Origin: Archangium violaceum
Lineage (GTDB): Bacteria; Myxococcota; Myxococcia; Myxococcales; Myxococcaceae
Direction of reading: 5' to 3'
Assembly: GCF_016887565.1 (NCBI RefSeq)
Contig: NZ_CP069396.1
Coordinates: 957,001-1,021,000, forward strand
DNA length: 64,000 nt
Part shown: positions 34,150 through 40,999 of the stretch, piece by piece
Numbering within the stretch: the first letter of the stretch is position 1
Layout of the letters: the number at the start of each line of letters is the position of its first letter
Notes under the pieces: generated by a model
Told to the model about the DNA's origin: nothing
What the model saw: only the letters and a program-made list of their open reading frames with translations
The model's database searches: none
Translations under genes and position numbers: made by a program

Positions 34150-35310
34150 ATGTCTCTCTCCTTCGAAGCGGCTGCTTCCTCCGTGCGCGACGCCCTCACC
34201 GATGCGGGGCGGGGCCTGGTGGAGCGCGAGGCCATGGTCGAGCTGGTGGCGCTGTGCGCCGTGGCCGGCGAGCACCTGCTCGTCATCGGCCCTCCCGGCA
34301 CCGCCAAGAGCGAGGCCGTTCGACGCACCGCGCGAGCGCTCGGCGGCGGCTACTTCGAGTACCTCCTGGGTCGCTTCACCGAGCCCTCCGAAATCTTCGG
34401 CCCCGTGGACCTGCGCAAGCTGCGCGAGGGCGTGGTGGAGACGGAGACGGCCGGCATGCTGCCCGAGGCCGAGGTGGCCTTCCTCGACGAGGTGTTCCTC
34501 GGCTCCACCGCCATCCTCAACACGCTGCTCGGTCTGCTCAACGAGCGCGTCTTCCGCCGCGGCCACACCCGCATGCACTGCCCCCTGCGCGTGTGCGTGG
34601 GCGCCTCCAATGCCCTGCCCGAGGACGAGGCCCTCGCCGCCTTCGCCGACCGCTTCCTCGCGCGCACCTTCGTGGAGCCCGTGCCCGACACGCGCCTGGA
34701 GGACCTGCTGGCCGGGGGGGCCTCGCTGGGGCGCCTCGAGGAGGCACGCACCGCGTCATTGGAGGCCGTGGACGTGCTGGCCCGCGCGGCGCGCGAGGCG
34801 GACCTCGGACCGGTGAGACCGCACCTGGCCCATGCGCTGCGCACCCTGCGCGCCGCCGGCATCGGCCTGAGCGACCGGCGCATGGTGAAGGCCCAGCGGC
34901 TGGTGTCCGCCGCCGCCGCGCTCGCCGGGCGCACCACCCCCAGCGTGGCCGACCTGTGGCCCCTCGTCTACGCGGTGCCTTCCAAGGAGGGACAGGCGCT
35001 CGCCCGCGATGTGCTGCGCGAGCTGCTGGCCCGCTCGGAGAACCCCGCCCTCGCCGCCGCCGCCCTCGAGGCCAGCGCCGGGCCCCTCGCGCGGGCGCAG
35101 CGCATCGCCCAGGCCGGACGGACCGCGCTCGCCCAGCGGCCCCCGGACGCGGACTTCGAGGCCCTCGCCTCCTGGCGGCTGAAGTTGGAAGGCGTGGCGC
35201 GCGAGATGGACGCGGGCTTCGCACCCGAGTCCCTGCCCGAGGACCTCCAGACCGTGCGGGAGGAGCTCCGCGCCGCGCTCTCCCAGGTGGCCCCGGCCCA
35301 GGCGGCCTGA
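34150..35310 (+). CDS. MoxR-family AAA+ ATPase
   Basis: 386 residues. Walker A GPPGTAKS (47-54), Walker B VAFLDEVF, sensor-1 GASNALPED and the RavA/MoxR-type ARTFVEPVPDTRLE segment followed by a helical lid. MoxR ATPases remodel partner complexes together with vWA proteins. Here the partners are probably the three bpX/vWA genes at 38706-43833, although a three-gene insert lies between. A TAGAGT hexamer (34137-34142) ends 7 nt before the ATG and no Shine-Dalgarno is seen, suggesting a leaderless transcript. Confidence 0.88.
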   Translation: MSLSFEAAASSVRDALTDAGRGLVEREAMVELVALCAVAGEHLLVIGPPGTAKSEAVRRTARALGGGYFEYLLGRFTEPSEIFGPVDLRKLREGVVETETAGMLPEAEVAFLDEVFLGSTAILNTLLGLLNERVFRRGHTRMHCPLRVCVGASNALPEDEALAAFADRFLARTFVEPVPDTRLEDLLAGGASLGRLEEARTASLEAVDVLARAAREADLGPVRPHLAHALRTLRAAGIGLSDRRMVKAQRLVSAAAALAGRTTPSVADLWPLVYAVPSKEGQALARDVLRELLARSENPALAAAALEASAGPLARAQRIAQAGRTALAQRPPDADFEALASWRLKLEGVAREMDAGFAPESLPEDLQTVREELRAALSQVAPAQAA

Positions 35311-35330
35311 TACGTGCCCGGCTGGCTGCC

Positions 35331-36800
35331 TCAGGGCAGCTCGCTCCTTCTCGCGAAGGCCCTCATCCACGCGTGCTCGTCACGGGCCCTGGGATGGCAG
35401 GACTCCTCCTGCAACGCGGTCAGGGGCCAGCGGTAGTAGGCAGCCCGCTTCAGCGCCGTCTCCCACTCGCCCAGCTCCACCCACAATTCGATGCTGTCCA
35501 TCCGCGTCGGGCTGTGCCCCGTCAGCTCGGAGCCGTACATCTGGATCAGCAGGCCCGTCTCCAACTCCAGGCGCGAGCGCTGCTCGCGCAGGCGGGCCCC
35601 CACTTCCCACAGCAGCCGCCCCATCCACCGCTGCTCGTCCTCGTTCAGATGCGCCTTGCTGGCCCGGGCGCGTCGCAGCAGCGCCTTGCCGAGAGAGATT
35701 CCCTGGGCCGAGCTGGCCAACAGCAAGGCATGGTGGTGGGGGATGAAGAACAGCCCCTCGAGGCGCTCGCGCATCTCCAGGTAGAACCGCTCGCTCAAGG
35801 GCTGCTTCCACTCGAGGGTGACGAGTTGCTCGAGTGCCTCCAGGTCGCGGCGCTCGAAGGGCACGTCGGGCGAGCGGCCAGCCAGGAATGCGCGGAGGGC
35901 GAGTTGGAGGGTCCGAGGGGCGGGCCCGGTGAGCTGTCCGAGCCGCTCCTCCACCGCGGGCAGCAGGATCCGTCGCTGTGGCACTTGCGTGTCGACCGGG
36001 AGGAGATGCTCGCGCAGGGCCATGAGGAGCGGGACGGAGGTGCTGGTGCGCACTTGATCGAGTCCCCAGTCCAGTCGCTCGGTCAGCTCCCCCAGGGCCA
36101 TCACCGCCAGCGGGAATCGTTGGGGCTCGTCGGCCTGCTCCCAGTCCCTGTGGGTGTAGACCAGCAGGTGATCCACCTCCAGCGGCTCGGGGAGCAGGTC
36201 GCTCTTGCTGAAGTCGGGCCGGCCGAGCGCGTTCCAGGCCTCGAAGAAGGCATGCCGCCAATCAGGCGTCTTCGCGCGACGCTCGGACAGTTCCAGCAGC
36301 AGATGCGCCTCCGGGGTGTCCTTGACTCCCGGGGCCGAGAGTTCCTTCCTCATCAGGTCCACCCGGAGGTCCACCCGGCGTTCATGCTCCAGCCTCCAGC
36401 ACGCGTACATCAGATGTGCCGGCGCGTAGGACCTGGCGATCTCGAGCGCCCAGAACAGCTTGGATTTCGCCTCCGGGTGGCCCGCGAAACATAACGGGGT
36501 GGCCTCCTGGGTTCGTTGTGCGGCCCAGAGCTCGGGAGCGATCTGGTTCTTCGGTCGCCCTTCCTCCACCAGCCCCGGCCGCCACCCGTCCACCAGTCGC
36601 TCGTCTTCTTCCTCGACGCGACGAGGAGGTCCGCCGAGTCGTTGAAAGGCGGCCCACCCACCGCCCGCCGCTAGAGGCGCCAGTCCCAGGGCCCATCGCA
36701 ACAGACGGCGGCGCGGCCACCGCTGCTTCCTCGCTACAGCCCCTTCCGGTGGCCGCGCGCCACCCGGTTCCGTCACGCCGTCTTTCTCGTCCGCGTTCAT
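35331..36800 (-). CDS. Anchored protein of unknown function, divergent from toxin gene
   Basis: 489 residues. A basic stretch (RKQRWPRRRLLRW) precedes one hydrophobic segment (about 37-52), then a large, mostly helical region with many Glu/Arg/Leu and TPR-like or HEAT-like character but no recognised family. Its stop lies 20 nt from the end of the MoxR gene (convergent) and its start is 26 nt from the start of the nuclease-toxin lipoprotein (divergent), sharing a -10 region with it. This arrangement suggests a function tied to the toxin cassette, for example an accessory or regulatory protein; this is inference. Confidence 0.65.
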   Translation of the reverse strand: MNADEKDGVTEPGGARPPEGAVARKQRWPRRRLLRWALGLAPLAAGGGWAAFQRLGGPPRRVEEEDERLVDGWRPGLVEEGRPKNQIAPELWAAQRTQEATPLCFAGHPEAKSKLFWALEIARSYAPAHLMYACWRLEHERRVDLRVDLMRKELSAPGVKDTPEAHLLLELSERRAKTPDWRHAFFEAWNALGRPDFSKSDLLPEPLEVDHLLVYTHRDWEQADEPQRFPLAVMALGELTERLDWGLDQVRTSTSVPLLMALREHLLPVDTQVPQRRILLPAVEERLGQLTGPAPRTLQLALRAFLAGRSPDVPFERRDLEALEQLVTLEWKQPLSERFYLEMRERLEGLFFIPHHHALLLASSAQGISLGKALLRRARASKAHLNEDEQRWMGRLLWEVGARLREQRSRLELETGLLIQMYGSELTGHSPTRMDSIELWVELGEWETALKRAAYYRWPLTALQEESCHPRARDEHAWMRAFARRSELP

Positions 36801-36811
36801 GGTGCCGCTCT

Positions 36812-36819
36812 CTATAGTA
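36812..36819. promoter_or_regulatory. Shared bidirectional -10 element
   Basis: CTATAGTA reads TATAGT on the plus strand (ending 7 nt before ATG 36826) and TACTATAG on the minus strand (before ATG 36800). The whole gap between the two start codons is 25 nt, so both genes appear to use overlapping -10 elements. Confidence 0.5.
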
Positions 36820-36825
36820 GGCCCC

Positions 36826-37728
36826 ATGCGTCGTACCGCAAAGATTGGGCTCGTGCGGTTGTTGCTGCTCCTGGCCCTGTGTCAGGTCGGGTGTCTGGCG
36901 GAGTCGGACTCCGCCGAAGTGGCGGGGAGGTGCGGGCCGCGAGACCTGACCCCCGAGTGCTGCCTCAAGCAGTTTCCCGGCCAGTGGGAGCGCTGTACCG
37001 GTTCGCCCGAGATGGCGCGGGCCGCGGAGGCGGCGGAGGCTACCGGTGCCGTGGGGAGGACTCCCTCCCTGACGCTCAAGGCCACTGCTGCCGGCCTGAT
37101 CGCATCCATGGCGGGGCAGACCGTGCGCATTGGTTCCGCCGAGCAGCGGGGCACGGAACTGGCGGCGGACCTGCTCGCGAAAGTCGAGGCGGCCATCGTC
37201 CGGTGCGTCCGCCGGGCGGACCAGCAGGTCAACGACTACCATTTCCATGGAGAGAGCCCGGATTGGGACATCTGCCAGCAGGTCAATGTGGGTGAGCGGA
37301 CGACGTGGGCCGCCTACCTGGGTCTCTTCAAGCACGAGCAGGCCTGGCCGTGCCTGCGCGAGGCGCTGGACAAGCTGTTACCGAGGAAGAACCACCGGCT
37401 CCGCCCGCGCTTCTACGTCGACCCGACGACGGGAAGGTGGGAGCACATGCCCGAGGAGATGATGAGCCAGATCCTGTCGCGGGAAGGCTGGTCGGGTTTG
37501 AAGGGGACCATCGAGCCGGACATCGTCATCCTGGATGAGAACGGCTTCATCGTCCACGTGTACGATCTCAAGTTCCCGTGCCCGGAGAGCAATGCGGCAC
37601 TCTGGGAGCGGTACATGGATGGACGTTGGAGGGATCGGTTTCAGGGTGACGTCTATGAAGAAGCCCTCGGTGTGGAGCCCTTGCTCGTATCCCCTCGGTG
37701 GGGCGTATCAATACCGAGGGACAAGTAG
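36826..37728 (+). CDS. Lipoprotein with C-terminal PD-(D/E)xK nuclease toxin domain
   Basis: 300 residues. A signal peptide with Cys23 (CQVGC, an imperfect lipobox), a Cys-rich N-terminal segment (RCGPRDLTPECCLKQFP), an Ala-rich hydrophobic helix (about 85-105), and a C-terminal domain with E-PD-IVI (Asp232) and YDLKFPC (Asp247, Lys249): the PD-(D/E)xK nuclease pattern of the Tox-REase-5-type polymorphic toxins. The next gene encodes a DUF3396-like immunity protein. A nuclease on a lipoprotein fits the SitA toxins that myxobacteria pass to neighbours by outer-membrane exchange. Rare codons (TTA, ATA, TCA, GTA) suggest foreign origin. A start 27 nt upstream would overlap the divergent gene and is rejected. 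Confidence 0.72.
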   Translation: MRRTAKIGLVRLLLLLALCQVGCLAESDSAEVAGRCGPRDLTPECCLKQFPGQWERCTGSPEMARAAEAAEATGAVGRTPSLTLKATAAGLIASMAGQTVRIGSAEQRGTELAADLLAKVEAAIVRCVRRADQQVNDYHFHGESPDWDICQQVNVGERTTWAAYLGLFKHEQAWPCLREALDKLLPRKNHRLRPRFYVDPTTGRWEHMPEEMMSQILSREGWSGLKGTIEPDIVILDENGFIVHVYDLKFPCPESNAALWERYMDGRWRDRFQGDVYEEALGVEPLLVSPRWGVSIPRDK

Positions 37729-37743
37729 AACGAGAGGACCATC

Positions 37744-38646
37744 ATGCGCTATCCGAAGTTACGGTACTACGACAAGCGCGGCTGGTTGAGCGCAGTCGAT
37801 GCTCTGCTCATGAGCTTCTACATGCCGCATCCCAACGAGCGGATCGCCCCCGCCGTCATTCGTGCCGTGGAGCTCTTCCGGGAACGAATAAAGCCCTATC
37901 GGCTCCTCTGGAACGACACGCATGATGGGCAAGGCGAGCCGCTCGATGACGCTTCCTGGGAAAGGACCCGCAGGAAAACCCTGGATGCAGGGGCTGGCGG
38001 GAGCGGGTCCTTGATGTTGTATGACAACCCCTCTGGGATGAATGAGATCCTCGTAGACTACAGGGGGTTGTCCCCTGTCCCTCTTCCCTGGCCAGAGCGG
38101 AAGGACGACGTGTGCGTCCTGTACCTGCGCCTGCCCACGGAGTATCTGGAAGAGCGGGGCCCGGAGCACGTCCGTACGCTCGCCCTCGAGCTGGCGGCGG
38201 AGCTCCCTTTCAGCTCGGGGTATGTGGACTTCGTCCTCTGTGCATCCCGGGCGGGTTCCGTCGACGCCCTCGAGCTCATCCGCCCGCGCTACCCGGGGGT
38301 GCATCTCGCCGCGAGCTCGGCCATCATGAACGTGAACACCCGGGTGGAGGGCATCCACTGGATGAACTTCCTCGGACAGCCGGTGCTCGGTCAGCTCGGC
38401 GGTGTGTCTGGTTTGCGCGAGCGCCTGATGCTTCCAGGCGTCTCCATCCAGGAGATGAGCGGAGACCGGGTGCTCATCACCCTCGGCGGGCGGCCGGAGC
38501 CAGGGGACGTAGAGGCGGGCCAGTCGCTTCCCCTGCACCGCGCGCTCGCCCGGATTCTCGAGCCCTACCTCTACCAACGAAAGCCGTTGTTCGGTCACCC
38601 GGTCCCCGAGGCGCTGCTCCGCTGGGACCGCCGCTTCCTGGAGTGA
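37744..38646 (+). CDS. DUF3396-like immunity protein
   Basis: 300 residues, cytosolic. The LELAAELPFSSGYVDFVLC segment, the RPRYPGVHL turn and WMNFLGQPVLGQLGG resemble DUF3396, known as a type VI immunity family, found beside nuclease toxins. It starts 15 nt after the toxin stop with GAGAGGA before the ATG, so the two are co-transcribed and this protein is probably the cognate antidote. Contains ATA and other codons rare in the rest of the window. No type VI secretion gene is in the window. Confidence 0.7.
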   Translation: MRYPKLRYYDKRGWLSAVDALLMSFYMPHPNERIAPAVIRAVELFRERIKPYRLLWNDTHDGQGEPLDDASWERTRRKTLDAGAGGSGSLMLYDNPSGMNEILVDYRGLSPVPLPWPERKDDVCVLYLRLPTEYLEERGPEHVRTLALELAAELPFSSGYVDFVLCASRAGSVDALELIRPRYPGVHLAASSAIMNVNTRVEGIHWMNFLGQPVLGQLGGVSGLRERLMLPGVSIQEMSGDRVLITLGGRPEPGDVEAGQSLPLHRALARILEPYLYQRKPLFGHPVPEALLRWDRRFLE

Positions 38647-38705
38647 CGTGCCCTCACCAGGGGGACGTGCCCGTGTCGGGCACCGGGTGATGTAGGCTTC
38701 GCCTC

Positions 38706-39161
38706 GTGGCGAGCCCGTCGAGTCGAGCGCATCATTTCTCCCCCTCCTGGAGCCCTCGGGCCCAGCCGCTGCGGGCGCTCGCGGTGGTGGGGGTGGGGCC
38801 GGTGGCGCTCGCGCTCGCCCGGCGGGTGCTGTCCGTGGAGGACGCGGCGCTCGCCCGGTGGAGCGGTGTGGCCGGGCCCGGCGTGCTCGTGCTGCTGGGC
38901 GACACCGAGTCCCTCCCCTGGGTGGAGGGTGTCGTCTACCTCGGACGCGACGCGGCGGCGCCCTCGCTGCTGCTGCCGTGCACGCTCGCCCCGGACGTGG
39001 CCCCCGCGCTGCTCGACCGCGCGCTCGTCGCCCGAGCCCAGGCGGGGACTCCGCTCGCCGTGCTGCCCCGCTCGGGACAGCTCGTGCCCGTGGGCGCGGC
39101 GCGTCCCGTGTCCCGCGAGGCCCTGAGCACATGGCTGGCGAAGCAGGAGGCCGCTCCATGA
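38706..39161 (+). CDS. bpX5-like component of MoxR-vWA-beta-propeller system
   Basis: 151 residues starting at a GTG. Compact alpha/beta protein (LVLLGDTESLPWVEGVVYLGRD, LLLPCTLAP, PLAVLPRSG) that resembles the small bpX5 component of the MoxR-vWA-bpX ternary conflict systems; the family call is from memory of the pattern and is tentative. A TAGGCT hexamer ends 7 nt before the start and there is no Shine-Dalgarno, so this may be a leaderless operon start. Its stop overlaps the next start (ATGA). Confidence 0.6.
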   Translation: MASPSSRAHHFSPSWSPRAQPLRALAVVGVGPVALALARRVLSVEDAALARWSGVAGPGVLVLLGDTESLPWVEGVVYLGRDAAAPSLLLPCTLAPDVAPALLDRALVARAQAGTPLAVLPRSGQLVPVGAARPVSREALSTWLAKQEAAP

Positions 39162-40999
39162 GCGAGCTGCCCGAGGCGCTGCGTCCCTGGGCGAGGCAGC
39201 TCTCCCTCTTTCCCGAGGATCTGGCGCTCAGTCTGGGCGCCCATGTGGCGCGGCTGGCCGCGGCGATCGGCCCCATGCGCCCGCGCACCGAGACGGAGGG
39301 CGGCGAGTTCCACGGCTATGACGGCCTCACCCGGCGCGGCTCGCCCGAGCGGTTGTTGATGAGCGAGTGGTTGATGGCCCTGGAGGCCCCGGACGAGTTC
39401 GTTCGCCGCGCGGCCTTCGGCGAGCTCGCCTACTTGCGGCCCGCCTTCCGCCAGCCCCAGGGCGGGCGTCGTCTCGTGGTCCTGCTGGACACGGGGCCGG
39501 ACCAGTTCGGCCCGCCGCGCATCGCGCACCTGGCGCTGCTGGTGGTGCTCGCCCGGCGCGCCGAGACGGCGGGAGCGGGCTTCGCCTGGGGCGTGCTCCA
39601 GTCCCCCGCCAGCAACGGACCCTTCACCACCGTCGATGTCGCCAGCATCGGCCAGTGGTTGAAGGCGGGCAGTGCCGCGCCCCCCTCCGACACGCAGCTC
39701 GCCGCGTGGCGCGAGGCACTCCAGCTCGGCCGCGCTCCGGATGATGTGTGGCTGGTGGGCGGCGCGCGTCTCTCGCGGCTCCAGGGAACCGAGCGCCTGT
39801 CCCGCGTGGCGGTGGAGGAAGTCATCGCGCCCGGGGCCCGGCGGCTCGCGGTGGAGGTGCGGCCCGCGTCGCGCGCGGCGAGCCAGGTGGTGGTGGAGCT
39901 GCCGCCCGTGCCCCAGTGCGTGCGGTTGCTGAGGGATCCGTTCGTCACCTCCGTTGCCGCGCCCGTGCTGGACACCCGCGCCGGCATCGTGAGGACCATG
40001 CGCTTCTCCGCGGACGGGCTGCGGCTGCTGCTCGCGTACGCGGATGGCGGCGTCGCGGCGCAAGCCATTGGCCAGTCCCCGCGCGCCACCACGCCCAGGC
40101 CCAAGCGCTTCCAGCCCCTGCGGGACGAGTCCGTCGTGGCCATGGGCTGGCGCCACAAGGGGGGACTGCTCGCGGTGACGCTGCGCGGGCGCACCCTGCA
40201 CGTGCACGGCGCGTTGAAGAACGCCGCCACCGGCCGCGCCACGGGTTACCCACTGCCCGAGGGCGACGAGTCGTTCCAACTGCCTCGCAAGGGCGAGCCC
40301 CCCCTGCTGGCCCTGACCCAGATGCACCAGGGCCGCAACATCGAGACGGCATACGTGCTGGACGCGGCGGGCGTGCTGTACCGCCTCATGCAGATGGAGC
40401 GCGGGCCCAGGGTCATCCCCGTCTCCCGGGGCGTGAGCGCGCTCGCCGAGCGCAAGGGCGCCCTCTACTTCGTGTCTCGTGGCCCGGGGGGCTCTCAGGC
40501 GGCGGCCATGTTGCAACTCGAGCGGTGGATGCCCGCGAATGCCTCCGTGCTGGAGCTCGGGCTCGTCGGGGATGGGGTGGCGTATTTCGGTCACGCGACG
40601 GAATCCGGCTTCAACGAGGCGGGCCCCCTCGTGGTGCGCCATCAGCCCGGCGGCTGGTGTGTGCTGCGGTACCTGACCTGGTTGGAGAAGCAGCCGGACA
40701 AGGTGCTGCGCACGGAGCTCTCTCCTCCCATCGGGATGCGGGTGGTGGGCGTGTGCTCCCACCCCTCGGCGGGGACACCGGCGCTGGTGGTGCTCGGGAA
40801 GGATGAGCGCACCTTCTCCCTGGTGACCGGGAACGGCGCCACCGAGACCCTGGTGGTGGCCCCATCCCCGGTCGTCAACGCGTCCGTCAGCCACGCGCTG
40901 CCCATGCTGGCCTGGCTGACGAAGAGCGGCGAGGTGGGGGTGTGGAGCTTCCCGTACAAGGCCCTCGTCTTCCGTTCCACCTCGGGAGGAACGCCATGA
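39158..40999 (+). CDS. vWA-like/beta-propeller protein (bpX0/bpX1-type)
   Basis: 613 residues. The N-terminal third has a von Willebrand A-like core strand GRRLVVLLDTGPDQFGP with helices typical of vWA, but the MIDAS DxSxS is Asp111-Thr-Gly113-Pro-Asp115, so metal binding is altered. From about residue 270 the protein becomes a WD-like beta-propeller with blades such as RFSADGLRLLLAYADGG. It is translationally coupled on both sides (ATGA overlaps). Together with the MoxR ATPase and the bpX6-like protein it would form the MoxR-vWA-propeller ternary system, proposed from genome analysis to act in biological conflict. Confidence 0.65.
   Translation: MSELPEALRPWARQLSLFPEDLALSLGAHVARLAAAIGPMRPRTETEGGEFHGYDGLTRRGSPERLLMSEWLMALEAPDEFVRRAAFGELAYLRPAFRQPQGGRRLVVLLDTGPDQFGPPRIAHLALLVVLARRAETAGAGFAWGVLQSPASNGPFTTVDVASIGQWLKAGSAAPPSDTQLAAWREALQLGRAPDDVWLVGGARLSRLQGTERLSRVAVEEVIAPGARRLAVEVRPASRAASQVVVELPPVPQCVRLLRDPFVTSVAAPVLDTRAGIVRTMRFSADGLRLLLAYADGGVAAQAIGQSPRATTPRPKRFQPLRDESVVAMGWRHKGGLLAVTLRGRTLHVHGALKNAATGRATGYPLPEGDESFQLPRKGEPPLLALTQMHQGRNIETAYVLDAAGVLYRLMQMERGPRVIPVSRGVSALAERKGALYFVSRGPGGSQAAAMLQLERWMPANASVLELGLVGDGVAYFGHATESGFNEAGPLVVRHQPGGWCVLRYLTWLEKQPDKVLRTELSPPIGMRVVGVCSHPSAGTPALVVLGKDERTFSLVTGNGATETLVVAPSPVVNASVSHALPMLAWLTKSGEVGVWSFPYKALVFRSTSGGTP

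Noticed and set aside
35311-38705. ACGTGCCCG direct repeats near both ends of the toxin-containing insert, as attachment sites
   Set aside because: The shared block is only 9 bp and occurs more than once near the right end; expected by chance in this GC content.
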